Shown: piece after piece, positions 9,136 to 17,890 of the stretch | Position numbering within the stretch: the first letter of the stretch is position 1 | Layout: each line of letters starts with the position of its first letter | Assembly: GCF_000317435.1 (NCBI RefSeq) | Contig: NC_019751.1 | Location: 4,402,001-4,466,000, forward strand | DNA length: 64,000 nucleotides | Source of the DNA: Calothrix sp. PCC 6303 | GTDB taxonomy: Bacteria > Cyanobacteriota > Cyanobacteriia > Cyanobacteriales > Nostocaceae | Reading direction: 5' to 3' | Program-made: the position numbers and the translations under genes | The notes under the pieces: generated by a model | The model's input: only the letters and a program-made list of their open reading frames with translations | Told to the model about the DNA's origin: nothing | The model's database searches: none

Positions 9136-9726
9136 TTAGAAAAATAACTCCCGAATCCCCTGACTACCAGTTTCCACTGCCAAAGCTGCCAGTAAGAAGC
9201 CAAAAAGCTGAGTAATTATAACTTCGCCTTCCACACCAATCCATTGATCTATATAATTAGCCAATCGCAAAATTAGCCAAGTCACAACCATAGCGGTAAT
9301 TATCCCCGCGATGACACTCATATGGGGGCTAGGAGAATCGGACATTAGCAACATAACCGTTGTCAGTGTACCAGGACCAGCGAGTAAAGGTAAGGCTAGG
9401 GGAGTGATTGCCACATCTCGTTCTGAATCAGTCACATAGGTATCTAAATCACCCTTAAGCATCTGTAGTGCAATTAATAACAGCAGTAAACCACCTGCCA
9501 CTCGCAAAGATGCAAAGCTGATATCCAAATAGCTTAAAATAAACTTACCGCCAAAAGCGAATAGAAGCAAAACAGCGATCGCTACTCCAATCGCCTTATC
9601 GATAACTCGATTCCTTTGTTGGGGTTCCATCCCCTTAGTCAACACCAACAGGATGGGAATATTGCCAACTGCATCCGCTAGCACGAAGACAGCGACAAAG
9701 GTTTTAATCAAAATTGAGATGTCCAC
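9136..9726 (-). CDS. MarC-family integral membrane protein
   Basis: A 196-residue, very hydrophobic protein with about six predicted membrane helices. It has the MarC/UPF0056 pattern: N-terminal FVLADAVGNIPILLVLT, TPLALPLLAGPGTLTTVMLL in the middle, and a C-terminal GFLLAALAVETGSQGIRE. The family sits in the inner membrane; its transport role is unproven and the original link to multiple antibiotic resistance has not held up. The start is the ATG at 9726. The gene is divergent from the nitrilase gene and separated by about 185 bp. Confidence 0.9.
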   Translation of the reverse strand: MDISILIKTFVAVFVLADAVGNIPILLVLTKGMEPQQRNRVIDKAIGVAIAVLLLFAFGGKFILSYLDISFASLRVAGGLLLLLIALQMLKGDLDTYVTDSERDVAITPLALPLLAGPGTLTTVMLLMSDSPSPHMSVIAGIITAMVVTWLILRLANYIDQWIGVEGEVIITQLFGFLLAALAVETGSQGIRELFF

Positions 9727-9911
9727 AAAGAAACAGATGTAAAGAATAAGGGGTGTAAAAAGCGAGAAGTTGCAAGTTAGGAGTTACCGTCAATCAAGAT
9801 TAAACTACCCATTTTCTCGACTTTTCTCAACTTGCGACAAATAAATGTCAAAGATAAAGATATAGTTTTGATAATCTAATCCGCATTATTCGACTGTTTG
9901 TTTTGGAATCT

Positions 9912-10724
9912 ATGAAGTCCTATTTAGCCGCCGCTGTTCAAATGACGAGTGTGCCAGATTTACAAAAAAATTTGGCGCAAGCTGAAGAATTTATTGACTT
10001 AGCCGTCCGTCAAGGGGCTGAGTTGGTGGGTTTACCAGAAAATTTTCCATTTATGGGAGATGAGAATGAAAAACTCGCACAAGCAGATAATATCGCTAAA
10101 GAGTCCGAAAAATTTCTGAAAACGATGGCGCAACGCTATCAAATTACCATCCTTGGCGGCGGCTTTCCTGTTCCTAGTGATGACCGTAAAGTCTATAATA
10201 CCGCTTTGCTAATCGACTCCAGCGGTAAGGAACTTAGCCGTTACCTAAAAGTTCATCTTTTTGATGTGAATGTCCCTGATGGCAATACTTACCGGGAATC
10301 CAGTACAGTCATGGCAGGGAATGAACTCCCCCATGTGTATTGTTCAGAAAAGCTGGGCAATATTGGGCTTTCGGTTTGCTATGATGTGCGTTTTCCAGAA
10401 CTTTATCGCGCTTTATCTCAAAACGGTGCTGATGTGATGTTTGTCCCGGCAGCTTTTACGGCATTTACAGGTAAGGATCACTGGCAAATTTTACTCCAAG
10501 CCCGTGCCATTGAAAATACCTGTTATATTATTGCCCCTGCACAAACTGGACTCAATTATGCCCGTCGGCAAACCCATGGACATGCAATGATTATTGACCC
10601 TTGGGGAACCATTTTAGCGGATGCTGGGGAAAAACCGGGAATAGCGATCGCAGAAATCAACCCCACCCGTCTGGAACAGGTGCGGCGGCAAATGCCTAGT
10701 TTACAACACCGGGTATTTGTTTAG
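9912..10724 (+). CDS. Nitrilase-superfamily carbon-nitrogen hydrolase (Nit1/Nit2-like)
   Basis: A 270-residue protein with the nitrilase catalytic triad in context: Glu in ELVGLPENFPFMGDE, Lys in SRYLKVHLFDV and Cys in LSVCYDVRFPELYR. The DVRFPELYR context and the C-terminal HGHAMIIDPWG are typical of the Nit branch. Such enzymes hydrolyse amides such as deaminated glutathione; the exact substrate is inferred from family only. A TTG at 9903 opens the frame three codons earlier, but the ATG at 9912 gives the family-like MKSYLAAAVQMTS. Soluble and cytoplasmic. Confidence 0.92.
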   Translation: MKSYLAAAVQMTSVPDLQKNLAQAEEFIDLAVRQGAELVGLPENFPFMGDENEKLAQADNIAKESEKFLKTMAQRYQITILGGGFPVPSDDRKVYNTALLIDSSGKELSRYLKVHLFDVNVPDGNTYRESSTVMAGNELPHVYCSEKLGNIGLSVCYDVRFPELYRALSQNGADVMFVPAAFTAFTGKDHWQILLQARAIENTCYIIAPAQTGLNYARRQTHGHAMIIDPWGTILADAGEKPGIAIAEINPTRLEQVRRQMPSLQHRVFV

Positions 10725-11165
10725 AATCATATTTTAGTTTAATTGTCAACTACTTAGAGGCGCGTATAATCCTGCGGGTATGCAAGAAAAGTGTAGCTCC
10801 TCCGCAGGAGGCTATATCGCGTCTCTTAAAAACACAAAGAAATATTCAAAATCATCTTCTTTGGGGTTTTGTCATATTTCGATATCTGAAAGAATCTGTA
10901 TATTGTCTGAATACAGGATGATATTCGGAAATTTTCTATATTTTTCTCTGAAGAAGGTCAATATACGGAAAAAGTTTAAAGTTTCCAACAGAAAAGGGGC
11001 TATCTACCCCTAAAGTGGATTCAACCACTGCAATACAGCAAACAAGGGTAATTGTAATTACTCACGATAGCCGCCAGTAGGTAATCGTGCAGAATTATTT
11101 ACACACAAGTATCTAGTTTGGATAAGGGTTTTATGCCTTAATCTTGTGTAATTAATTTTGTTGAA
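10725..11165. other. Intergenic region with imperfect inverted repeats
   Basis: No credible gene is seen; a 77-codon frame from 10780 has a random composition and no ribosome site. Near 10755-10829 the words AGAGGCGCGTATA and TATATCGCGTCTCT form a loose inverted repeat with CTCCTCCGCAGGAG between them. At 11103-11149 ACACAAG and CTTGTGT, with inner AAGG and CCTT, can form a stem that may terminate the minus-strand gene ending at 11166. Confidence 0.5.
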
Positions 11166-11447
11166 CTACTTACCAGTACGCGTTGTTTGAGGATCACCGT
11201 AGCGTGCCGCGTTATCATCGCGCTTTTTACCACGCAAACCAGCTAACCCAGCTAGACCGAGCAGACCCAGCCAGCCCCAGTCTAACCCGTCATTAGAATT
11301 AACGTCTGTTGTAGTAGTTGTGTTGCGTGTTGTACCTGTCGTACCCGTTCCATCTTGAGCAGAAGCACTACGAACCATAGGCAGCGCACTAAGGCTCAAG
11401 GACAGTGCGCCAGCACCAACTAACTTAATGATATTAGAAAATTTCAT
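11166..11447 (-). CDS. Secreted or anchored WGxxG-motif small protein
   Basis: A 93-residue protein with a signal peptide (MKFSNIIKLVGAGALSLSLS, cleavage after SASA), a Thr-rich linker (GTTGTTRNTTTTTD), then DWGWLGLLGLAGLAGLRGKK and a charged tail. The WGWLGLLGLAG stretch followed by basic residues is the WGxxG anchor motif common in cyanobacteria. The ATG at 11447 is preferred because a GAGGAAA ribosome site lies about 7 bases upstream; the open frame extends further (to 11525) without support. The protein is probably exported with its C-terminus in the membrane. The molecular function is unknown. Confidence 0.7.
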   Translation of the reverse strand: MKFSNIIKLVGAGALSLSLSALPMVRSASAQDGTGTTGTTRNTTTTTDVNSNDGLDWGWLGLLGLAGLAGLRGKKRDDNAARYGDPQTTRTGK

Positions 11448-11525
11448 GGTCTGTTTCCTCTTTTGGGTGTTGGTTCCGAGCAGTTTTGTAGAGTGTTGAC
11501 CGACAGCATTCGCTTGAAAAGTCAA

Positions 11526-11884
11526 TTAAACTTGAGTCTGTCAGTACATCTCTAAACAATAACGAGTTGTTAGTGAAGTTAAATCAACCCTCCGCTAGAA
11601 CCTGTTGACCTTGTTGACTCTTTGCTCTCACGCTGAAGAGATAGAACAATAAAGTAAAAAGCCAAGCTGAAAATTAGAAAATCCTATTTTTTGTCTCTAA
11701 ACTATCATCAACTATCTCAAACCCTTATTGCTACCTTGAGTGAAGACATATAAGCAATCTTTAAAACCCTTGTACAAACTCAGACAAGTCTAATAGACAT
11801 AGTGTATTGTCTCTCTATGGGGGAATGTATCTTTGTCAAGATTTTGAGATATTAAACTGAATAGCTAAATTCAGATAAAAATTT
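11526..11884. other. Intergenic region between two divergent genes
   Basis: No gene or clear RNA is seen. It must hold the promoters of the minus-strand WGxxG gene and the plus-strand EF-hand gene. TTGTTGACC and TTGTTGACT words occur near 11605-11620. No clear operator was identified. Confidence 0.35.
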
Positions 11885-12118
11885 ATGGCAACCGAGCAAG
11901 AGCTTCAAACTCTTTTTAATAAGTTAGATGTCGATCAAGATGGCAAAGTCTCTCTTAATGAGCTTTTTTTAAGTCCTGGCTTAAGTGCGGTTATCTCGGC
12001 AGAAACAGGTATGAGTAGCTCCCAAGAACTAATAGCACGGTATGATTCAGACCAAGATGGTAGTATTACCTTTGAAGAATTAAAGGAAGCGGCTAAAAAA
12101 GTAAGTAATTTAAACTAG
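11885..12118 (+). CDS. Two-EF-hand calcium-binding protein
   Basis: A 77-residue acidic protein with two canonical EF-hand loops. The first is DVDQDGKVSLNE and the second DSDQDGSITFEE, each with Asp at positions 1, 3 and 5 and Glu at 12, flanked by predicted helices. It has no signal peptide or extra domain, so it looks like a soluble cytoplasmic Ca2+ sensor. The layout fits the small calcium sensor (CSE) described in filamentous cyanobacteria; that equivalence is an inference from size and layout. A rho-independent terminator follows at 12142. Confidence 0.85.
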   Translation: MATEQELQTLFNKLDVDQDGKVSLNELFLSPGLSAVISAETGMSSSQELIARYDSDQDGSITFEELKEAAKKVSNLN

Positions 12119-12141
12119 CTGGTAGATTCTAATATGAACTC

Positions 12142-12168
12142 AACCCGTTCTCAGTGGCGGGTTTTTTC
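12142..12168 (+). terminator. Rho-independent terminator after the EF-hand gene
   Basis: The stem AACCCG / CGGGTT (12142-12147 with 12158-12163) encloses a 10-base loop and is followed by a T run. It lies about 25 bp after the EF-hand stop codon. Confidence 0.7.
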
Positions 12169-12398
12169 TTGTTATGAGTTCTGAAATGCCGGGAAATATA
12201 GGGATTCAGCCGGGATACGGGCAAGTGCGATTCGTTCTGGAGAAACCCAGTTGATGGGGGGATTCCAGGCTTTAGTAGAGTAACCAATACACCATATTCA
12301 GCGTAAAAAAGTGGGTAAATACCGTCTTCCCAAAGCATTTCTAGCTAAAATCAGGTAAAACTAGAGTTTGTGATTTAACAAACTCCGAGGATTCTACT

Positions 12399-13262
12399 AT
12401 GTCCATGACTCTTATTCAGGGTAAGTTCCGAGTCATCAAAGCTGCTCCAGATGGAGATTCTATCCGTTTTTATCCCAATAATCCCTTGTTGTGGCAGAAA
12501 ATATCTCCTTCAATTCGCACCAATGCTACTGGTGGGGCACAATTACGCTTAGATTCAATTGATGCTTTAGAAACCCACTTCCAAGCAAAGGGTGGTTTGG
12601 GTACCCAGAACCAACCCCTGAAGTTTGCGGATGCTGCTTCTGAGGAACTTTTGAAGTTTTTGGGTTTTACAGATATTACCCGTGGCAAAAGGCAGGTTGT
12701 CACCGACAGTACACCTGAAGAAGTTCAGGGTTTTATTGTGGCTAAATTCGCCGATGTCTATGGTAGAAGTGTCTCTTTTATTTTTAAAGGTGACGCAACT
12801 CAAGCAGATGGTGCTGATGTCTTTTTTGATCCAGCTTTTTTGAAAAAAAGTGCTAACTACCACATGTTGAGTAAAGGGTTAGCATATCCAACATTTTACT
12901 CGAAGTTGTATCCAGACCTGCGGCAAGAAATGGTTAAAGCTGTGGAAAAAGCCCGCAAAGCAAGTAAGGGTGTGTGGAGTTTGGATAAAACTAACGAGGG
13001 TTTTGTTTTGGAAAGCTTGGAGACAATTACAGATGATGTGGTGATTTTACCAAAGTTGTTCCGTAGATTGTTGGCTTACTTAGCCTTAAATGATGGTAGT
13101 GCTTCTTTAGATGGATTCCCCAGCTACTTGAAATCCTTAAACGACAAAATTATTATTCTCCCTGAAGGACATGTTACCGGATTCCATTACGCGATCGCAT
13201 GTGAGGGACAAAGCCTGAAAATGAAATATCCACCAGAAAACCTGATCTTTGTCGAAAAGTAA
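12399..13262 (+). CDS. Staphylococcal nuclease-like (SNase/thermonuclease-fold) protein
   Basis: A 287-residue protein whose N-terminal two thirds follow the SNase (OB-fold) pattern: VIKAAPDGDSIRFYP, then QLRLDSIDALETHF, then VYGRSVSFIF and a late helix AVEKARKASKGVWSLD. In SNase the RLxxIDxPE region holds the catalytic Arg and Asp; here R and D are present (LRLDSIDA). The second catalytic Glu/Arg pair is not obvious, so nuclease activity is uncertain. The C-terminal part (about 200-287) is not recognised. There is no signal peptide, unlike many secreted SNases. Confidence 0.75.
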   Translation: MSMTLIQGKFRVIKAAPDGDSIRFYPNNPLLWQKISPSIRTNATGGAQLRLDSIDALETHFQAKGGLGTQNQPLKFADAASEELLKFLGFTDITRGKRQVVTDSTPEEVQGFIVAKFADVYGRSVSFIFKGDATQADGADVFFDPAFLKKSANYHMLSKGLAYPTFYSKLYPDLRQEMVKAVEKARKASKGVWSLDKTNEGFVLESLETITDDVVILPKLFRRLLAYLALNDGSASLDGFPSYLKSLNDKIIILPEGHVTGFHYAIACEGQSLKMKYPPENLIFVEK

Positions 13263-13363
13263 CAAACCAGAATTCAGAAAGATCATAAACTTTGGTGAAA
13301 AAATCTGGTTTCCGCGTTAGCTATAGAAATATATATAGCAAGATATTTGATTCAGAGGCAACC

Positions 13364-13936
13364 ATGGCAGTTTTTGAAGGAACTTTTACCCAAACCGAAC
13401 CTTTGCGCTTTGCATTGGTAATTGGGAGATTCAACGATTTAGTTACAACTAAACTGCTGGAAGCATGTCAAGATTGCCTAAAGCGACACGGAATTGATGT
13501 CAATCCCCAAGGTTCACAGGTAGATTATGCTTGGGTACCAGGAAGCTTTGAAGTTCCTGTTGTTGCACGTCAATTGGCACTTTCTCAACGCTATGATGCG
13601 ATAATTTGCTTGGGTGCTGTAATTCGGGGACAAACACCTCACTTTGATTTGGTATCATCCGAAGTTGCCAAAGGTATCGCAGCAGCTAGTTTTCAAACAG
13701 GTGTACCCGTGATTTTTGGTGTTTTGACAACAGACACCATGCAGCAAGCTTTAGAAAGGGCTGGGATTAAGAGTAACCTGGGTTGGGAATACGCAATGAG
13801 CGCTTTAGAAATGGGTAGCTTGATGCGGCAGATCCGCTCTAATCCCCCCCAAACCCACAATTCTCAATCTTTGCCTTCAACCATGAAAAGTGCCAGCATC
13901 GGTGATTTACCATCCTCGAACTTAGTTTTGGATTAG
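13364..13936 (+). CDS. ribH: 6,7-dimethyl-8-ribityllumazine synthase
   Basis: A 190-residue protein that catalyses the penultimate step of riboflavin synthesis. It has [14 protein letters not shown], the substrate-binding [15 protein letters not shown], the [16 protein letters not shown] segment and [20 protein letters not shown], all characteristic of RibH. The ATG at 13364 ([19 protein letters not shown]) gives the family N-terminus; the frame is open further upstream to 13292. The last 35 residues are a Ser/Pro/Asn-rich tail beyond the usual domain end, as seen in some cyanobacterial homologues. A 12-bp hairpin follows. Confidence 0.95.
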   Translation: MAVFEGTFTQTEPLRFALVIGRFNDLVTTKLLEACQDCLKRHGIDVNPQGSQVDYAWVPGSFEVPVVARQLALSQRYDAIICLGAVIRGQTPHFDLVSSEVAKGIAAASFQTGVPVIFGVLTTDTMQQALERAGIKSNLGWEYAMSALEMGSLMRQIRSNPPQTHNSQSLPSTMKSASIGDLPSSNLVLD

Positions 13937-13947
13937 TTGTACAGATT

Positions 13948-13980
13948 ACTTATGAGGCATCCACAACTTGCCTCATAAGT
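13948..13980 (+). terminator. Perfect 12-bp hairpin after ribH
   Basis: ACTTATGAGGCA (13948-13959) and TGCCTCATAAGT (13969-13980) form a perfect stem with a 9-base loop, 11 bp after the ribH stop. The following bases are A/T-rich without a pure T run. A terminator or mRNA-stabilising stem is likely. Confidence 0.6.
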
Positions 13981-14066
13981 ATTATTTGATGAGGAGAGAA
14001 GTTATTTGGAAATGCTGCTTGACAAAATTAAAATTACATGAGAACATAATTATTGTTGATGGTTAT

Positions 14067-14138
14067 GCGGGTATAGCTCAGTGGTAGAGCGCAACCTTGC
14101 CAAGGTTGATGTCGCGCGTTCGAATCGCGTTACCCGCT
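14067..14138 (+). tRNA. tRNA-Gly (anticodon GCC)
   Basis: A complete cloverleaf can be drawn. The acceptor stem is GCGGGTA / TACCCGC, with the D arm in AGCTCAGTGGTAGAGC. The anticodon stem CAACC / GGTTG encloses the loop TTGCCAA with anticodon GCC, and the T arm contains GTTCGAATC. The discriminator base is T. CCA is not encoded. It is the only tRNA seen in the window. Confidence 0.96.
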
Positions 14139-14238
14139 TTTGATAAAGTTTAACTGCTAAAGAAGTAAGCCTTTAATAGACTGCTTTTACGGTAGGTGTT
14201 TCAGCGCCTTCAGATCAAAGAAATCGGCAATCTATAAC

Positions 14239-14265
14239 TACACGAGGTAGTTTTTCACTCTCCCC
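14239..14265. repeat. Left end of the IS66-type element: target duplication plus terminal inverted repeat
   Basis: TACACGAG (14239-14246) is the 8-bp target duplication, followed by the 19-bp inverted repeat GTAGTTTTTCACTCTCCCC (14247-14265). The same octamer follows the matching right repeat at 15923-15930. Confidence 0.93.
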
Positions 14266-15922
14266 GTAAAACAAGAGTTTGCTGTGTAGGTAAAATTTGG
14301 GGTGACTACGATATGGTAATGTAAAAAATATTGTTCAATTTACGCCAAGGGCGAATGAAGCGACTGAGTAAAGAAGACCTTACGCAAATGAACCGGGACT
14401 ACTTCCAATCTCTGGACAAACAGAAGTTGGTGGAAGTTGCGGGAAATCTTCATAAACTAGCGGTCGAGCAACTAGAAAAATTAGAACAAAATTCAAGCAA
14501 TAGTTCCTTACCGCCATCATCAGACCAATTCAAAAGCAAAGAAAAATTAGCGGTACAGTCAGAACAACAAACAGAGCACTCAGAATCTGAAACAAAATCA
14601 AAGCAGGAAGAGAAGCAAGTTTCACCAATAAGTGAGAAGCTAAAAAGTAAGGGATTTGGGAAAAAATTGCCGGGAAAGCAAAAGGGAGCTAAAGGAATAT
14701 GGCGGACAACACCCTTAGTTGCCAGTGAAATAGTTTCCCATCATCCAGAAACTTGTGCATCATGTAACAGTCCGTTAGAAATCGACTCGGATGCTAAACC
14801 CCACATGGGTTATTACGTATTAGAGCTAGAGAACTTAGATTCTGGAATCGAGGTAAAGTGTAGGCTTCATCACTACTATCAGGCAACTTGCGCTTGTGGA
14901 CACCACACAAAAGAAAAGCCTTTATTTGGGTACGTTTCGGTAGTAGAAGGAAGAAGTAAAGATTTATGCTTGCAGGAATATGGACTTGTCGGTCCAATGT
15001 TAGCAACATTTATTGCTTCTCTGGCGGTACGATATCGAATGTCTCGACCCAAAATTAGAGAGTTGTTGAATGATTGGGTGGGAGTATCCCTTTGTGTTGG
15101 TACAATCGACCGTTGTATTAGAGAAGTCGGGATAGCTTGTTCCCCAGTAGTTGAGGAATTAATTGAAGAATTGCAATCGGCGGAAATAATCCACCTTGAC
15201 GAAACTCCTTGGTACGAGAAAGGTCAATATCGGTGGTTATGGGTAGCCATTACAAGCACAATTGCCGTTTACCACATTGGTAGTCGTCGTAAAGAAGAAT
15301 TACTGCGGTTGATAAGTCAGGCATTTGTAGGATGGTTAGTAACTGATGGCTATGGTGCTTATATTAATTACCCTAAACGTCAGCATTGTTTAGCTCATCT
15401 CATCCGCAAAGCGATCGCTTTAACAGAGGCAGTAGATAAAGAAGTCGCAGATTTGGGACAGTGGCTATTAGAAGAACTAAGGGAACTGATACATGAGCTT
15501 GCCACTGGCGACGGGGATAAGGATGAAACTGACTCAAACCCCGCTCGCCTTTATCGAGTCTGCCGATTGGCTACGGTTGGCGAGCATACCAAGTTAAAAG
15601 CTCTCGCAAATGAGATTTTGAATGATTGGGATGCTGTAGTTGCTTGTTTTTATAATCCGCAATTACCGCCTACTAATAATGAGGCAGAACGGGCTTTACG
15701 ACATGCTGTAATTGCCCGACGTATTAGCTATGGAACTCGAACAGCAGAGGGTAGTTTGGCTTACTGCTCTATTTTGAGTGTTATTGAAACTTGTCGTCTA
15801 AGGAAAGTTGACCCTTGGGCTTATATTGCGATGATTCTTACCCAGGCTCGTAGAGGTATAAAACATCCTCCTATTCCGATTGCTTCTTAATCGCTTTTTA
15901 ATGGGGGAGAGTGAAAAACTAC
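14247..15922 (+). mobile_element. Complete IS66-family insertion sequence (1676 bp) with 8-bp target duplication
   Basis: The ends are perfect 19-bp inverted repeats (14247-14265 and 15904-15922). Both sides are flanked by the direct repeat TACACGAG, an 8-bp duplication as expected for IS66. A single transposase gene fills the element; the accessory tnpA and tnpB genes of classical IS66 are absent, as in the short IS66 subgroup. Perfect ends, intact duplication and an intact ORF indicate a recent insertion and a potentially active element. It has separated tRNA-Gly and roughly 100 bp of sequence from the ABC-importer genes at 16006. Confidence 0.93.
14355..15890 (+). CDS. IS66-family DDE transposase
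   Basis: A 511-residue protein from the ATG at 14355 (a TTG opens the frame at 14331). The N-terminus has the IS66 leucine-zipper-like and Ser/Pro linker segment (QNSSNSSLPPSSDQFKSKEK), then a zinc-binding part (CASCNSPL, then CACGHH). The catalytic core has Asp in SAEIIHLDETPW, Asp in WLVTDGYGAY and Glu in PTNNEAERALR, the three acidic residues of the DDE nuclease. The protein appears full-length and intact. It binds the 19-bp ends and catalyses cut-and-paste or copy-type movement. Confidence 0.95.
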   Translation: MKRLSKEDLTQMNRDYFQSLDKQKLVEVAGNLHKLAVEQLEKLEQNSSNSSLPPSSDQFKSKEKLAVQSEQQTEHSESETKSKQEEKQVSPISEKLKSKGFGKKLPGKQKGAKGIWRTTPLVASEIVSHHPETCASCNSPLEIDSDAKPHMGYYVLELENLDSGIEVKCRLHHYYQATCACGHHTKEKPLFGYVSVVEGRSKDLCLQEYGLVGPMLATFIASLAVRYRMSRPKIRELLNDWVGVSLCVGTIDRCIREVGIACSPVVEELIEELQSAEIIHLDETPWYEKGQYRWLWVAITSTIAVYHIGSRRKEELLRLISQAFVGWLVTDGYGAYINYPKRQHCLAHLIRKAIALTEAVDKEVADLGQWLLEELRELIHELATGDGDKDETDSNPARLYRVCRLATVGEHTKLKALANEILNDWDAVVACFYNPQLPPTNNEAERALRHAVIARRISYGTRTAEGSLAYCSILSVIETCRLRKVDPWAYIAMILTQARRGIKHPPIPIAS

Positions 15923-15930
15923 TACACGAG
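15904..15930. repeat. Right end of the IS66-type element: terminal inverted repeat plus target duplication
   Basis: GGGGAGAGTGAAAAACTAC (15904-15922) is the exact reverse complement of the left end, followed by TACACGAG (15923-15930), the second copy of the target octamer. Confidence 0.93.
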
Positions 15931-16005
15931 TGCTACCAGCAGATAGAATAGAAAAATAATTGATATTAAATATCATTAATTATTCAATTATTTTACCTCA
16001 ATCGA

Positions 16006-17055
16006 ATGGCAGGTTTGAAGTTGCCCTTATTCCCCAAGCTTAAAAAAAAATTCCCAGAAACACCTAATTCAGCCCAAAAATATCGAGTATTGGCAGCAAC
16101 TATAGTTCTTTGCTTGGCATTACTTCTAGTTACCTGTCTTTCCTTAGTATCTGGGGCAGTACCAATGACAGCAAACCAACTGTGGCAAGCACTGACTCAT
16201 CAGGGAGACTCCCTATATCAAACAATCGTTTGGGATTTACGCTTACCACGAATTATTGCTGCTATCTTGGTTGGTTCATCCTTAGGAATGGCAGGATCAA
16301 TGCTCCAAGGAATGTTACGAAACGGACTAGCTGATCCCTTTCTGCTAAATATTTCTGCGGGTGCAGGATTAGTTGCCATTACCGTAATCAGCTTAGGATT
16401 ACTCCTGAGTTGGGTTCCTTTGTTTGCTTGGATAGGTAGTTTATTAACAACAATATTCGTTTACCTCTTGGCAAAACGAGCAGATGGGATTTCCGTAGAA
16501 AGATTAATTTTGGGTGGGGTGGCAGTAAGTTCCTTATTTGGGTCAATTCAATCGGTATTATTATTACTAACTGAAGATGGCAGAATCCAAACTGCACTAT
16601 CTTGGTTGATAGGTAGTTTGAATGGTAGGGGATGGGTGGAAGTGAACGCCACAGGATGGTATATTGGCATTGCATTGTTACTGGGTTGTTTACTTGCTCG
16701 TAATCTTAACTTGCTAAGTTTGGGTGATGATTTAGCAGTGGGGCTGGGTGTAGACATAACGCGATCGCGTATGATGATCGGTGGAGTTGCAGCGTTATTA
16801 TCAGCTAGTGCGGTAAGTATAGCGGGTTTGATTGGCTTTGTCGGTTTGATAGTTCCCCATGGTATCCGCTTGTTGGTAGGAACAGATTACCGTGCATTGT
16901 TACCCTTAAGTGCAGTTGGTGGTGCTTTAGTGCTGACATTTGCTGATTTTCTGTCACGTTTGGGTGCAGTAGAATTGCCAGTTGGTGCGGTGACTGCGTT
17001 ATTTGGTTCCCCCCTATTTATTTGGTTATTGTACCAACGTCAATCGATGACTTAG
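16006..17055 (+). CDS. ABC importer permease, FecCD/BtuC family
   Basis: A 349-residue polytopic membrane protein of about ten helices in the BtuC/FecCD fold. Diagnostic stretches are LRLPRIIAAILVGSSLGMAG near the N-terminus, then MLQGMLRNGLADPFLLNISAG, GFVGLIVPHGIRLLVG (the segment contacting the ATPase) and ELPVGAVTALFGSPLFIWLL at the end. The family imports vitamin B12, ferric siderophores or haem. It is the first gene of a three-gene unit with the ATPase (17105) and binding protein (17891). The upstream region is interrupted by the IS66 element, with only 83 bp between the element and the ATG. Confidence 0.93.
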   Translation: MAGLKLPLFPKLKKKFPETPNSAQKYRVLAATIVLCLALLLVTCLSLVSGAVPMTANQLWQALTHQGDSLYQTIVWDLRLPRIIAAILVGSSLGMAGSMLQGMLRNGLADPFLLNISAGAGLVAITVISLGLLLSWVPLFAWIGSLLTTIFVYLLAKRADGISVERLILGGVAVSSLFGSIQSVLLLLTEDGRIQTALSWLIGSLNGRGWVEVNATGWYIGIALLLGCLLARNLNLLSLGDDLAVGLGVDITRSRMMIGGVAALLSASAVSIAGLIGFVGLIVPHGIRLLVGTDYRALLPLSAVGGALVLTFADFLSRLGAVELPVGAVTALFGSPLFIWLLYQRQSMT

Positions 17056-17104
17056 AAAATATAGATGATATTTGAGAATATAAAAAAGGTTTTTAAAAAC
17101 AATT

Positions 17105-17884
17105 ATGCCAATTGAGACTAATAATCTTGCTGGTGGTTATTTAGGGAAGCAAGTTGTCAAAGAAATTAATATTACTCTGCAAAAGGGAGAATGGTTGAGT
17201 TTTGTAGGTGCGAATGGTTCTGGTAAATCTACCCTATTAAAACTTATGAGTCGTCTACTACTACCACAAGCAGGTGTGGTACTTTTAGATGGCAAAGAAA
17301 TTCACAATCAATCTGCATCATTAGTTGCTCAAAAATTAGCATTATTACCTCAGCAGCAAACCATTCCATCGGGTTTAACAGTTTGGCAATTAGTAGCTTT
17401 AGGAAGAACCCCCCATCAAGATTGGTGGCAATGGCAATTAAATACAGAAGATAGAAATCAGGTAGATAAAGCTTTACAACTTACCAATATACAAGATTTT
17501 AGCAATCGTCCCGTGGAAAATCTATCAGGAGGAGAGCGACAAAGGGCATTTTTAGCATTAGCTTTGGCACAAAATCCACAGATTTTACTATTAGATGAAC
17601 CAACTACTTATTTAGATATTCGTTATCAATTGGAACTATTAGAACTACTGCGAAAATTAAATCAAGAGGAAAACTTAAGCATCATCACAGTTTTACACGA
17701 CGTGAATTTAGCAGCACGGTATAGTTCAAGAATTGCCCTGTTATCCCAAGGAATAATTTTTGCTTTAGGAACACCAGAAAATGTCATAACACCGACAAAT
17801 ATAGCTGATGTTTTGGGTGTGGACGTGGCAATTATGCAAACACCAGTTGGGTTACAGATTTGTCCAATTTCACCATGTAAGTAA
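17105..17884 (+). CDS. ABC importer ATP-binding protein, FecE/BtuD family
   Basis: A 259-residue ABC ATPase with all motifs: Walker A GANGSGKST, Q-loop LLPQQQ, signature LSGGERQRAFLALALAQ, Walker B ILLLDEPT and the switch His in TVLHDVNLAARY. Sequence around the signature and the tail fit the FepC/BtuD group. It partners with the permease 49 bp upstream and the binding protein 6 bp downstream, which fixes its role as the energiser of a B12- or siderophore-type importer. Confidence 0.94.
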   Translation: MPIETNNLAGGYLGKQVVKEINITLQKGEWLSFVGANGSGKSTLLKLMSRLLLPQAGVVLLDGKEIHNQSASLVAQKLALLPQQQTIPSGLTVWQLVALGRTPHQDWWQWQLNTEDRNQVDKALQLTNIQDFSNRPVENLSGGERQRAFLALALAQNPQILLLDEPTTYLDIRYQLELLELLRKLNQEENLSIITVLHDVNLAARYSSRIALLSQGIIFALGTPENVITPTNIADVLGVDVAIMQTPVGLQICPISPCK

Positions 17885-17890
17885 AATTCT

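Noticed and set aside
10780-11013. Open frame of 77 codons with a Ser-rich start
   Set aside because: Random composition, no ribosome site, overlaps imperfect inverted repeats.
12129-12338. Minus-strand open frame between the EF-hand and SNase genes
   Set aside because: It overlaps the terminator hairpin and has no ribosome site. A different frame reads KAWNPPINWVSPERIALARI and could be a gene remnant, but it is too short to support.
14150-16005. A cobalamin riboswitch upstream of the importer, split by the IS66 element
   Set aside because: After rejoining the flanks, the leader lacks the conserved GCCACTG core and is too short; only weak GCTACCAGCAG similarity remains.
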